DNA from: Chryseobacterium angstadtii
GTDB lineage: Bacteria; Bacteroidota; Bacteroidia; Flavobacteriales; Weeksellaceae
NCBI RefSeq assembly: GCF_001045465.1
Contig: NZ_LFND01000005.1
Span: forward strand, 1 to 64,000
Reading direction: 5' to 3'
Length of the DNA: 64,000 nt
The position numbers and the translations under genes are program-made. This document shows positions 36,016-44,947 of this stretch, one piece after another. Each line of letters opens with the position of its first letter. Positions within the stretch are counted from its first letter, which is position 1. The notes beneath the pieces were generated by a model. That model saw nothing but the letters and a program-made list of their open reading frames with translations. It made no database searches and was not told the DNA's origin.

Positions 36016-37368
36016 ATGCCTTTTTTAAATAGAGAATATACAAGAGAATGTCTGGCTTTGGCTTTTCCCGTAATGATTACACAGGTGGGACAGGTCTCCG
36101 TGAATTTATTTGATAATATTATCGTTGGGAAAATGCTGGGTGCAGATGCTCTGGCCTCTGTTTCTCTCGCTAATGCCATCTTCTATTCTACATTTGTTAT
36201 TGCATTAGGATTTTCTTTTGCCATTCCTCCGTTAATTTCGGAGGCTCATGCCAGGCACGATTCACAAACGGTTAATTCCGTTTTTGCTCATGGTCTGATG
36301 ATCAACATGGCTGTAGGAATTATTCTGACAATGGCATTGTTTATCTCTTTACCATTGCTTTATTATTCCGGGCAGCCTGCAAAGATAATTCCCGGAACTA
36401 TAGATTTTCTGCAGATTGTCATAATTAGTATTATCCCGTTTATGGCATTTCAGGCTTTGAGAGGTTTTTCAGAAGGCCTTTCATATACTGCAGGTGTCAC
36501 AAAGGCGACAGTTATTGCCAATGTAATCAATATTGTCCTCAACTATGTTCTTATTAAAGGAGTGTGGGGAATTCCTCCTATGGGGATCAGAGGCTCTGCT
36601 GTAGCAACTTTAACAGCAAGAATTTTCATGGTTGTTTTTCTTTATTTTGTTTTGTTTAAGGAGAATAGAACAAAAAGTTACCTCAACAATTTTTCATTGA
36701 AAATGGCTAGTTTCTCTAAAAGTATATTTTTTAGAATGATACAAATAGGCTTGCCGACAGCGTTACAAATGTTTTTTGAAGTTACGGCTTTTGCAAGTGC
36801 TGCTTTTATCTGCGGATTAATTTCTGCAGATCAGATAGCCGCTCACCAGATTGTATTTAGTATGGCTTCTTTTACGTATAATCTTTGTATTGGATTCGGT
36901 GTTACGGCAACGGTCATGATGGCCAGAAAATTAGGGGAGAAAAAGTTTACAGAGCTGAGAAAAGTAGGAATCAACAATATTAAAATTACATTTATTTTCA
37001 TGCTGCTGTGCGGACTGCTCCTGATAATCGGTAGAAATAGTATTCCCTCTTTCTTTGTTAAAAAAGAGGATATCGAATTGATAAGGATAGTATCCGGATT
37101 AATGATTATTGCGGCTGTATTTCAGCTTTTTGGAGGGATTCAGGTGACTTCACTGGGAATACTCAGAGGTTTACAAGACATGAAAAAAGCTTCCTTCTAT
37201 ATCTTTATTGCGTATTGGATTATGACAATTCCTTTAGGGTATTTCCTCTGTGTATATCTGAAAATGGGAGCTCTCGGAATGTGGATTGCACTGGGAGCAG
37301 GGGTAATCATCTCTTCTATATTAGTTGTAAAAAGATTTTTATATACCTCTTCAATCCGGTCAGAATAA
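36016..37368 (+). CDS. MATE family efflux transporter
   Basis: About 450 residues with 12 predicted membrane segments; start taken at the second of two adjacent ATG codons (36013 or 36016). Conserved MATE features: FPVMITQVGQVSVNLFDNIIVGKMLGADALASVSLAN at the N-terminus and the repeat in the second half (QIGLPTALQMFFEV ... DQIAAHQIVFSMASFTYN). NorM-like drug/cation antiporter. Its place between the ATP-grasp gene and the HAD gene suggests it exports the product of the cluster or protects the producer. Confidence 0.93.
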   Translation: MPFLNREYTRECLALAFPVMITQVGQVSVNLFDNIIVGKMLGADALASVSLANAIFYSTFVIALGFSFAIPPLISEAHARHDSQTVNSVFAHGLMINMAVGIILTMALFISLPLLYYSGQPAKIIPGTIDFLQIVIISIIPFMAFQALRGFSEGLSYTAGVTKATVIANVINIVLNYVLIKGVWGIPPMGIRGSAVATLTARIFMVVFLYFVLFKENRTKSYLNNFSLKMASFSKSIFFRMIQIGLPTALQMFFEVTAFASAAFICGLISADQIAAHQIVFSMASFTYNLCIGFGVTATVMMARKLGEKKFTELRKVGINNIKITFIFMLLCGLLLIIGRNSIPSFFVKKEDIELIRIVSGLMIIAAVFQLFGGIQVTSLGILRGLQDMKKASFYIFIAYWIMTIPLGYFLCVYLKMGALGMWIALGAGVIISSILVVKRFLYTSSIRSE

Positions 37369-37452
37369 AAAAAGACCACATCTGTGGAGTAAATTGAAAG
37401 TATCCTGAAGACATAACATAAAAAATGAATTTATTAAGTAAAAAAAATAGAT

Positions 37453-37977
37453 ATGAAATTGAAAAAAAAATTAAGGAATATTAAAGCTTTTGTATTTGAT
37501 GTGGATGGGGTTTTCACAGATGGACGCGTATATCTGTTGCCCGGCGGACACATGATGCGGTCAATGAATGTCCTGGATGGTTACGGAGTGACAAAAGCAC
37601 TAAAGAAAAACTATTTAATAGGAATAATTACTGCTGGAAACGATGAGATGGTAAAACAAAGATTTAATGATTTGGGAGTTAAGGACTATTACGCCAAATC
37701 ACAGGATAAAATGACTGATTTCATCCATTTCAAGAAAAAATATAATCTTAAAAGTGAAGAAATTCTGACTATGGGTGATGATCTCCCTGATTTTCATATG
37801 ATGAAAAGTTCTGCGTTGGCTGTTGCTCCAAAGAATGCTATGGCTGAAATAAAGAAAATTGCAGATTGGATTACAACGCAGCAGGGAGGAAGCGGAGCCG
37901 TACGGGAAGTGATTGAAGAAGTGATGAAAGCGCAGGGAAACTGGCATAATAATGATGACATACATGTGAAAATGTAA
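37453..37977 (+). CDS. KdsC-like HAD-superfamily phosphatase
   Basis: 174 residues, the length of KdsC-type C0 HAD phosphatases. Catalytic motif I FDVDGVFTDG (Asp16, Asp18), motif II IITAGND (Thr60), motif III Lys82 region and motif IV MGDDLPD (108-113); the C-terminal GGSGAVREVIE (about 152) is the KdsC-type loop. KdsC removes phosphate from KDO-8-phosphate, and close homologues act on other sugar phosphates. Here the gene follows MATE by 85 bases and is not near lipopolysaccharide genes; a role on a phosphorylated intermediate of the cluster is an inference. Confidence 0.85.
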   Translation: MKLKKKLRNIKAFVFDVDGVFTDGRVYLLPGGHMMRSMNVLDGYGVTKALKKNYLIGIITAGNDEMVKQRFNDLGVKDYYAKSQDKMTDFIHFKKKYNLKSEEILTMGDDLPDFHMMKSSALAVAPKNAMAEIKKIADWITTQQGGSGAVREVIEEVMKAQGNWHNNDDIHVKM

Positions 37978-38001
37978 TACTTTTAGCTGGAATGTTAGTT
38001 G

Positions 38002-38031
38002 AAGATATCTTAGTAATAGATATCTTTTTTT
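38002..38031 (+). terminator. Terminator after the HAD gene
   Basis: AAGATATC-TTAGTAATA-GATATCTT followed by TTTTT. A strong terminator 25 bases after the stop; it marks the end of the isocyanide operon and separates it from the FAD oxidase gene at 38125. Confidence 0.8.
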
Positions 38032-38124
38032 GTTTTATAAATAATTGAAGTTGTATAGATGAAGACTGCTGCAATAATTTGTATCTTGTAGTACCACAGA
38101 ACATTAAAAACTAATTACAAAATC

Positions 38125-39663
38125 ATGAATATTATAGAACAACTTGAGAATATTACTCCTTACAACGGCAGGCCTGTAGAGGTGGTTGATAAGAAATGGT
38201 TAATAAGCTTTAATGGGTACAAGAAAAAAAAACAAAACTTTAATACTTACTATCAGTTTGACCCATTAGCAATAGTATATTGTGAATCTCCTGAGCAGGT
38301 AAGTGAAGTCGTTCAATTGGCAGGTAAAGAAAACCGCATTTTGAGGGTACGCTCAGGAGGACATGATCATGAAGCTGAATGTTCCGCAACAGGTGCTATT
38401 GTTATTGATCTGTCCAAAATGAAGCATGTTTCATTTGACAAAGCAACGAAAATTGCCGAAATAGAGCCGGGTGCCAGGTTTGAAGATATCGTAAGGATAC
38501 TGAGTGCATATGATGTCTCTATCCCGCATGGAACCTGTCCTTCCGTAGCTATTGCCGGTTTTATTTCAGGCGGAGGATGGGGGCCCTGGACACGGTCAAA
38601 AGGAATGTGCTGTGAAAGTTTAGTAGCTGTTTCTATTGTTTTAGGAAATGGCGAAATTGCTTATCTGGACGAAAGGACGCAGAGAGGAAGGGAACTGTTA
38701 TGGGCCATTAGAGGGGGAGGTGGCATGAGTTATGGGATCATTACAAAATTTTATATCGAAACCTTTCCGTTACCGGATGAATTGATCAAATTTGAACTCA
38801 CATTTAAAGGAAGATTCAAAAGCATGGATGTCTTTAAAGTTTGGGAAGACATGATTGCTCCTTCAAACAATCCTGAGCTAACGGGAACCAATATCAAAAT
38901 AAAGGCAAGAAATCCGGAGGATAAAGATTCCATAGAAGAATGTGTTATTTACGGCTCATTTGCAGAAAGTTCAGAAACATTTAAAACAAAGCTTAAAGTC
39001 TGGCTTAAACCTCTGGAAACCGATGAAAGTTTTTTAGAAGAATATCTGAAGATTGAAGAGATTAGAGAAAAAGGGAAACAGATTGCAGGGCAGATATTTT
39101 TTGAAGAATTATATGTAAACTGGGAACTAGGCCAGGCTAAATTAAGAGGAGGTACTCCGTCACCACATAAAGTAACTTCGCGGGTTGTGGTTGAAGACGG
39201 TTGGGGAGCCAGCGGAAGACAAAACCTCTATGAAAGCCTTAATACCTGTATTCTTCCTACTTCTCAGGAACTGAAAGATTCCGGAATAGAATGCTACGCA
39301 ACGCACAATGCCATTTCAGGAGCGTATTATGCTAACCACAAAGCAGCAGGAACAGGAAATACTGAAAGTTCATTTCCATACAAGCAAAGACCTTTTATTA
39401 TTCAGTATCAGGCTTGGTGGAAGCTGGAGGGTAATATTCCCGAAGCAAAATTTAAAAAATGTCTGAACAGTGTCCTGGAGTGGCAGCAGGAATGCAGAGA
39501 CCGGTCTTTTCCTGAAACCAGCGGCTCTTTTATCAGCTTCAAAGACGCAAGCATTATGACCAAACATTATTTTGCCGAGAGCTACGAAGAATTGAAAAGA
39601 ATAAAGGAGAAATGGAGCAATGACCCGGAAAATATCTTTAGTTCCCGAAAAACCATTATTTGA
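38125..39663 (+). CDS. Berberine-bridge-type FAD-linked oxidase
   Basis: 512 residues. FAD-binding PCMH domain at about 45-215, with His80 in RVRSGGH and Cys138 in HGTCPSVAIAG, the two sites of bicovalent flavin attachment in oxidases such as glucooligosaccharide oxidase; FISGGGWGPWTRSKG follows. The C-terminal BBE motif (KEKWSNDPENIFSSRKTI) is present. No signal peptide is seen. Such enzymes oxidise alcohols, reducing sugars, or alkaloid-type amines. It is downstream of the isocyanide cluster and on the same strand but behind a terminator, so it may be a tailoring enzyme under separate control. Confidence 0.88.
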   Translation: MNIIEQLENITPYNGRPVEVVDKKWLISFNGYKKKKQNFNTYYQFDPLAIVYCESPEQVSEVVQLAGKENRILRVRSGGHDHEAECSATGAIVIDLSKMKHVSFDKATKIAEIEPGARFEDIVRILSAYDVSIPHGTCPSVAIAGFISGGGWGPWTRSKGMCCESLVAVSIVLGNGEIAYLDERTQRGRELLWAIRGGGGMSYGIITKFYIETFPLPDELIKFELTFKGRFKSMDVFKVWEDMIAPSNNPELTGTNIKIKARNPEDKDSIEECVIYGSFAESSETFKTKLKVWLKPLETDESFLEEYLKIEEIREKGKQIAGQIFFEELYVNWELGQAKLRGGTPSPHKVTSRVVVEDGWGASGRQNLYESLNTCILPTSQELKDSGIECYATHNAISGAYYANHKAAGTGNTESSFPYKQRPFIIQYQAWWKLEGNIPEAKFKKCLNSVLEWQQECRDRSFPETSGSFISFKDASIMTKHYFAESYEELKRIKEKWSNDPENIFSSRKTII

Positions 39664-39827
39664 TGAAATGGCGAAGTTGATTTTGGTAAACAAAATTCTA
39701 ATGTATTGTAATGAGTCATTTTTACTGCGTTGTCTGATCAGAAAGTCTTGTAATTAACATAAAAAAAAATCTTCGAATCTATAGGTTAAAATAGTTAAAT
39801 TAAACTATCAAAATAATATATAAACCT

Positions 39828-40856
39828 ATGATTGTAAGAAAAAGTTTTAATCTTGTTGCTATTTTTCAATTCGCAGGTCATCATTTATGGTGGTTGGTAG
39901 CGTATATGCTTGTGGTCTCTTTGTCATATAACCTTCTTGGCTGGAATTGGCTGGCTATACCGTGGTTGCCGGTGTCTCTCATAGGTACGGCAGTTGCATT
40001 TTATATTGGATTTAAAAATAATCAGTCATATGACCGGGTTTGGGAAGCCAGAAAAATTTGGGGGGCTATAGTGAACAGTAGCCGAAGCTGGGGAGTAATG
40101 GTCAATTCTTTTATATGCAATAATGAAGATACTCAAATGTCAGAAAAAGAATTGATGCAGGTAAAGAAAAGACTCATTTACCGGCATATTTCCTGGCTGT
40201 ATGTTCTTCGGAATCAATTGCTGGCACCTACCCAATGGGAACATGCGAGTTTAAAGGGGCTGTATGGAAAGGTAGCCCGCCAAAGACAGGAAGTAGGTGG
40301 TGTTGGTTTATTCAAAGAATATTTAAACGAAAAACAAAAAGAAAACTATTTCTCAGATGAAAAACAATGGAGTGGTGCAGCGAACGGAGCCACACAGATT
40401 ATCAGCTTACAGTCTTTAGATATTGCAGATTTGGAAACAAAAGGCATTCTGCATATGCGGAAACAATTGGATATGCAAAAAGTATTATCAGATTTTTATG
40501 ACCATCAGGGCAGAGCCGAGCGCATCAAAAAATTTCCTTTTCCGCGACAATATGCCAATATGAGTTTTATTTTCAACTGCATCTTCATTTTCCTCTTGCC
40601 ACTGGGCATTGTTGCTGAGTTTGCAAAATTAGGCGAGGCAGGTGTATGGCTGATGATACCTTTTGGAACCATTGTAGGCTGGACCTATGTGGTGATGGAA
40701 CTGATAGGTGATTATTCCGAAAACCCGTTCGAAGGCCTGCCGACCGATACACCCATGTTATCCATTTGCAGAACCATTGAGATTGATCTGTTGCAAATAT
40801 TGGGGGAAGACGAAATACCTAAACCTATTCAGCCGGTAAATGATGTATTAATGTAA
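39828..40856 (+). CDS. Bestrophin-like anion channel (UPF0187 type)
   Basis: 342 residues with predicted membrane segments near residues 22-40, 46-63, 238-258 and 264-285. Hallmarks: LIGTAVAFYIGFKNNQSYDRVWEARKIWGA, where N-Q-S-Y-D-R-x-W-E-A-R is the bacterial bestrophin signature, a cytosolic helical domain, and WTYVVMELIGDYSENPFEGLPTDTPM near the C-terminus, which is the ENPFG signature. Probably forms a chloride or other anion channel in the inner membrane. Stands alone. Confidence 0.9.
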   Translation: MIVRKSFNLVAIFQFAGHHLWWLVAYMLVVSLSYNLLGWNWLAIPWLPVSLIGTAVAFYIGFKNNQSYDRVWEARKIWGAIVNSSRSWGVMVNSFICNNEDTQMSEKELMQVKKRLIYRHISWLYVLRNQLLAPTQWEHASLKGLYGKVARQRQEVGGVGLFKEYLNEKQKENYFSDEKQWSGAANGATQIISLQSLDIADLETKGILHMRKQLDMQKVLSDFYDHQGRAERIKKFPFPRQYANMSFIFNCIFIFLLPLGIVAEFAKLGEAGVWLMIPFGTIVGWTYVVMELIGDYSENPFEGLPTDTPMLSICRTIEIDLLQILGEDEIPKPIQPVNDVLM

Positions 40857-40984
40857 TTACGGATCGCGCTTCAATTACTGATAATGCTATATCGGTAAGA
40901 TTTTGAGGATAGAACTTAAAAGAAAAACCCGGGTTACGGCTAAATAGGCGGTCAATTTAATTAAAATTTATAAAAAAATAGATT

Positions 40985-41689
40985 GTGCAAAAACTAGCTA
41001 ATAAAAATACGGCAATATGGATGGTATTGATTGGCAGTATAAGCATCATTGCTATGCCGTTGCTGCTTCCACTTTTGCCTCTTGGATATCTTAAAGACTT
41101 TGGTACAATAGGAGATGCATTTGGAGGTATTTCCAACCCGCTTTCACAAATAGTAGGATTTGTGCTGTTGTACCTTGCTTTAAAAGCACAAATAAATGCG
41201 AACAATATCCTTCAGCAGAACATATTGAAAGAGAACATGAAAGAGATGAGACAGAGAGAACTGGAACAGCTCCATGAACTCTATGTGATCTTTGAAAGAA
41301 ATATTCGGGAATTTACGTATATCAACCGTTTTGAAGTTGAAGTTCAATTGCAGGTACTCAATGGCAAAAGAGCTATTTATTGTTTTGTAAACGATATTGA
41401 AAAAAGAAATATTGATCTACACAACACAGAAGGGTTATTACAGGAAGATGGAGTTCGGGAAATCGTAAGTATTCTGAAAACGGCCCAACTGATATTTGTG
41501 AAAATCGGTAATATGGATGTCGAAAATGATGATAAAAACTTTTATATCAACATCATGAAGCATGAATTGGTTTTCAGTATTTTTCCATATACAGATCTGG
41601 ATGAGTCGGCGGAATTGAAATTACCTCAATGCCCGTACTGCCATGAATATCACGGTAATTATCCTCCGCTTATTTTTGATAAACTCTAG
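40985..41689 (+). CDS. Membrane protein resembling putative phage abortive infection protein (AbiC-like)
   Basis: 234 residues starting at GTG 40985. Two N-terminal membrane segments (about 10-32 and 53-70) flank DFGTIGDAFGGISNPLSQIV, and YLALKAQINANNILQ follows; this IGDxxGGIxxP...ALKAQxxAN pattern is the N-terminal signature of putAbiC-type proteins. A long helical region (about 70-150) follows. The C-terminus has CPYCHEYHG, four possible metal ligands. Defence function is not established here; it stands between bestrophin and SDR genes with no toxin partner. Confidence 0.6.
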   Translation: MQKLANKNTAIWMVLIGSISIIAMPLLLPLLPLGYLKDFGTIGDAFGGISNPLSQIVGFVLLYLALKAQINANNILQQNILKENMKEMRQRELEQLHELYVIFERNIREFTYINRFEVEVQLQVLNGKRAIYCFVNDIEKRNIDLHNTEGLLQEDGVREIVSILKTAQLIFVKIGNMDVENDDKNFYINIMKHELVFSIFPYTDLDESAELKLPQCPYCHEYHGNYPPLIFDKL

Positions 41690-41856
41690 GAATTGAAGCT
41701 CTATTTTTCTGCTTAGAAATTTCAATTATTTTAAAACTTTTGCAATACATGTTTTTCTAAAAAAATCAATAAAAAAGTAAAATCATTTTTCAATCGTCAT
41801 GTATTGTAAGCAGAATATATTTTGCGATTTATAAAACAAAAAATCAAAAATTTAAA

Positions 41857-42687
41857 ATGGAAACAACAAACAAAACCTGGTTTATAACCGGTGCATCTCG
41901 CGGGTTCGGACGTATTTGGACAGAAGCTGCATTACAACGTGGTGACAAAGTGGCTGCAACCGCAAGAACCCTTTCAAGCATTGCCGATCTGAAAGAAAAA
42001 TATGGTGATCATGTACTCACTCTGGAACTCGATGTTACCAATGCAGAACAGGCAAAAAAAGCGGTAGATGAAGCTTTTGCGCACTTTGGCAAAATTGATA
42101 TTGTATTGAATAATGCAGGGTTTTCAATGATTTCAACCATTGAGGATGGTAATCCGGAAGATATTCGTGCGCTTTACGAAACCAATGTGATAGGGCCTTT
42201 GTTTGTGATAAAAGCAGCCCTTCCGCATTTGCGTAAACAGGGGTATGGTCATATTCTGGGAACTTCCAGCAACTTAGGTCATGTTACAATGCCTATTATC
42301 GGATACTATTGTTCTTCAAAATGGGCTTTCGAAGCCATTCACGAAAGTTTGGCGATGGAAATAGCACAATTCGGAATTAAGGTGACCATTGTAGAACCCG
42401 GAGCTTACGCCACTGAATTTGGAAGCGGGCAAATGCCGGATCTGTTTAAAGGTCTGGATATTTACACCGATTTCAAAAACGGATTTTTGGAACAAATGAA
42501 AGATCACCAACGTGGAAATCCCCATGCAACGCCGGAAGCACTTTTCAAAATGGTTGATTCACCCAATCCGCCGCTTCGTTTTTTCCTCGGAAGTGGTAAT
42601 TTGGCCTGGACAAAAGGAGAATATGACAAACGTATGAAAGAATGGGAAGAATGGCAGGATGTTGCCGCTTCTGCACAGGGAAATTAG
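41857..42687 (+). CDS. Short-chain dehydrogenase/reductase
   Basis: 276 residues. NAD(P)-binding TGASRGFG at 11-18, an NNAG motif (VLNNAGF, about 87), catalytic Tyr and Lys in YYCSSK near 150-154, and VEPGAYATEF after strand 6. The second Gly-to-Phe position and the Arg after Ser suggest NADP. Classical SDR length. Substrate unknown. Preceded by a dyad of 10-bp arms (GCAATACATG) and followed by a good terminator. Confidence 0.9.
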   Translation: METTNKTWFITGASRGFGRIWTEAALQRGDKVAATARTLSSIADLKEKYGDHVLTLELDVTNAEQAKKAVDEAFAHFGKIDIVLNNAGFSMISTIEDGNPEDIRALYETNVIGPLFVIKAALPHLRKQGYGHILGTSSNLGHVTMPIIGYYCSSKWAFEAIHESLAMEIAQFGIKVTIVEPGAYATEFGSGQMPDLFKGLDIYTDFKNGFLEQMKDHQRGNPHATPEALFKMVDSPNPPLRFFLGSGNLAWTKGEYDKRMKEWEEWQDVAASAQGN

Positions 42688-42714
42688 AACTCCTTAATAA
42701 ATATCGTTTATTGA

Positions 42715-42754
42715 AACAGAGACTGTCTTTTTGTTAAGGCAGTCTCTGTTTTTT
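42715..42754 (+). terminator. Terminator after the SDR gene
   Basis: AACAGAGACTG and CAGTCTCTGTT form an 11-bp perfect stem across a 14-base loop, followed by TTTT. Confidence 0.85.
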
Positions 42755-43101
42755 ATTATTTATGGGAGTAATGCTTTTTAATCCTGGCACAGCAAGTCCA
42801 CATTCAACATGATCATCGTATTTGTTTTAGTATAGCAAAGTTCAAAAGGAACCTTTTAACGGGAGTAACCGAATTCAGGGAAGTTGTAACAGTATCTCTG
42901 ACACTTAATTCTTACCGGAATAGTTTTAGAAACTACTTGTCAGGGGTTTCTATTTCATTGTATTCAGAGGCAGTAAGATACAATTTCCTGATAGATCGGT
43001 TGAAGGCTACAAAGAAGTATTTTTTGAACATTTTGTGAATGAAAATAAAGTTAACTATATAGTTGACTTTATTTTTATATATTTACAAAAAAATAATTGT
43101 G
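42755..43101. other. Intergenic region ending in a palindromic operator
   Basis: About 350 bases between the SDR terminator and the serine hydrolase. No gene is seen apart from weak ORFs without homology features. The right end carries the near-perfect palindrome at 43047-43070. Confidence 0.5.
43047..43070. promoter_or_regulatory. Near-perfect 24-bp palindrome, possible operator
   Basis: AAAGTTAACTATATAGTTGACTTT is palindromic except for one mismatched pair. It lies 32 bases before the chosen GTG start of the serine hydrolase, at the promoter. The TAGTTnAC half-site resembles operators of MarR-like winged-helix regulators, but no regulator gene is adjacent. Confidence 0.45.
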
Positions 43102-44235
43102 GTGAAAAAAATAAAAAACAGAGTATTAACATCGGGATTGTTGCTGTTACTTCTCATTTGCTGGTACATAGGAACATCATCTCAACCGGTAACAAAACCG
43201 GAGAACGCTCAGGATCAAATAGAAAAGGTTATTGCTGAAGAAACGGAAAAATTGATGCGGGAGCCGGGCTATAAGGCTGTTTCAGGAGTACTTTATATCA
43301 AAGGCAAAGCTTATGAGTTTCATTATGGCAGACTGTCCAACGGAAAAAAGCCAGATAGTCATACCATATATGAAATAGGATCCTTAACTAAAACCTATAC
43401 TGGCTTATTACTTTCCCAGGCGGTACACGACGGTAAAATCAACCTTGATGAGGACGTGAGAAACTATCTGGATGGGCCATATCCCAATTTTATTTTATCG
43501 GATGGCAGGCCCATCACGTTCAGACATCTCATTACTCACACAGCTGGTCTTCCTTTGTTTTTAAACTGTTATGATGGAAAACCAACAATAGAGCAACAAA
43601 TAGCTTGTTTTGAACATTTGACTCCGGACGATTTTTTCGCCAGGCTAAAACAAACCAAGTTGATTGACAATTCGGGCAAAAATTACCATTATTCAAGTGT
43701 AGGAACGCAATTGATTGGCTATATTTTAGAGCGTGTTTATGGTTTATCATTCAAAGACTTGTTCCAGAAATATATTTTTTCCCGCTCAGGCGAAAAGCAA
43801 ACCTTCTCGGAGTTAAAATATGACAAGAACTCGAATATATCAATAGGAAGAGACAGTAGTGGAGTTAAAATGCCTTTAATTAATGGGTTCTACAAATATT
43901 CAGGAGGTATGAAAGCCTCAACAGCTTCCATGTTCAATTACATAAAGATGTATCTGGAAAGCAATGATCCGGTGGTGAAACAAACGATGACCCGTTTGGC
44001 TGGCAACGTACAATACGGAAGAGCTTATGCCTGGAACACCTATAACTACGATAAAAAAATGAAAATGCTCTATCATAATGGCGGTAGCTTTGGTCATTCC
44101 TCATGGATCGCTCTTTACCCGGACATAAAAGTGGGAATTTTCATTGTGACGAATGTAGTAACTGCAGATTCCCAGAGCAAGCTGAACGAATTGTCCAATA
44201 ACATTATCGACAAGATTGAAAACTCCATCAATTAA
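43102..44235 (+). CDS. Serine hydrolase, class C beta-lactamase/PBP fold
   Basis: About 377 residues from GTG 43102 (VKKIKNRVLTSGLLLLLLIC), which gives a short basic stretch plus one hydrophobic anchor or signal; a TTG at 43063 would lengthen it without benefit. Motifs: GSLTKTYTG (SxxK nucleophile near residue 95), YSSVG (Tyr-x-Asn position), HNGGSFG (KTG-like box), HTAGLPLF. Penicillin-binding-protein-like esterase or peptidase in the periplasm. It is separate from the two-domain hydrolase at 23611 and lacks DUF4440. Confidence 0.85.
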   Translation: MKKIKNRVLTSGLLLLLLICWYIGTSSQPVTKPENAQDQIEKVIAEETEKLMREPGYKAVSGVLYIKGKAYEFHYGRLSNGKKPDSHTIYEIGSLTKTYTGLLLSQAVHDGKINLDEDVRNYLDGPYPNFILSDGRPITFRHLITHTAGLPLFLNCYDGKPTIEQQIACFEHLTPDDFFARLKQTKLIDNSGKNYHYSSVGTQLIGYILERVYGLSFKDLFQKYIFSRSGEKQTFSELKYDKNSNISIGRDSSGVKMPLINGFYKYSGGMKASTASMFNYIKMYLESNDPVVKQTMTRLAGNVQYGRAYAWNTYNYDKKMKMLYHNGGSFGHSSWIALYPDIKVGIFIVTNVVTADSQSKLNELSNNIIDKIENSIN

Positions 44236-44287
44236 AATCTTTCAACAAAATAAAATATACAATCATCAATATCTAAAATAATATATC

Positions 44288-44911
44288 ATGTTAAAAATCA
44301 ATCATTCTTTCAAACCAAGAACTTGTTGTTCTTTTGTGTTTCTTTTGTGTTTTTGCCTGGGGGTGGAGGCACAGAAAAATGTGGAATATGTTCTTCCTAC
44401 ATCAGCTTTTAACAAAGAAGAAGCCTATAAAATGCTTGATGAGGGAAACAACAGCATCGAAGGGACTATTTCTTTGAAAAAAAGAGGTTATGTCAATTAC
44501 CCGGGTTATCTGAGTACAGTTTTATTATATCCTGTAACGCCTCATCTTACCGAATTTATTGAGCTTAATAAGAAGTACAACAGCAGGAAAAAACAGGCAG
44601 CTATGACAAAAGAAGCTGCTATGGTCCGTATTGAAACAAAGACGATAGACAGCAAGGGGAATTTTGTATTCACCAACCTGAAACCGGGAAAATATTATAT
44701 TGTAAGCCTGGTAACGTGGGAAAAAGTTAGAGCAAACAAGGTTCAGTCAGGGCCGGTAAGTGCCAATTACAACATGCTTGGAATACAGATGGGCGGCGGC
44801 CATGTTCCCACAGAAACCCGGTATGAGTCCCAGGCCTATGAAAAGGAGGTTGGCGATTACATTGAGGTATCAGGAAATAATAAGATCACTACTGTGAATA
44901 TTGCTCAATAA
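44288..44911 (+). CDS. Secreted protein with carboxypeptidase-regulatory-like segment
   Basis: 207 residues. Signal peptide about 1-29 (ending GVEAQ). A beta-sandwich-like stretch near residues 115-145 (IDSKGNFVFTNLKPGKYYIV) matches the regulatory-like (transthyretin/Cna-B-type) fold pattern. No catalytic residues are seen. It lies 50 bases after the serine hydrolase and may be co-transcribed. Function unknown. Confidence 0.65.
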   Translation: MLKINHSFKPRTCCSFVFLLCFCLGVEAQKNVEYVLPTSAFNKEEAYKMLDEGNNSIEGTISLKKRGYVNYPGYLSTVLLYPVTPHLTEFIELNKKYNSRKKQAAMTKEAAMVRIETKTIDSKGNFVFTNLKPGKYYIVSLVTWEKVRANKVQSGPVSANYNMLGIQMGGGHVPTETRYESQAYEKEVGDYIEVSGNNKITTVNIAQ

Positions 44912-44947
44912 TCAGAATGTTATACTAATCACTAAAAACAAAAACAA

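Noticed and set aside
43035..43238. ORF of 67 codons from ATG 43035
   Set aside because: It runs through the palindrome and the start of the hydrolase in another frame and carries no domain; it is a shadow.
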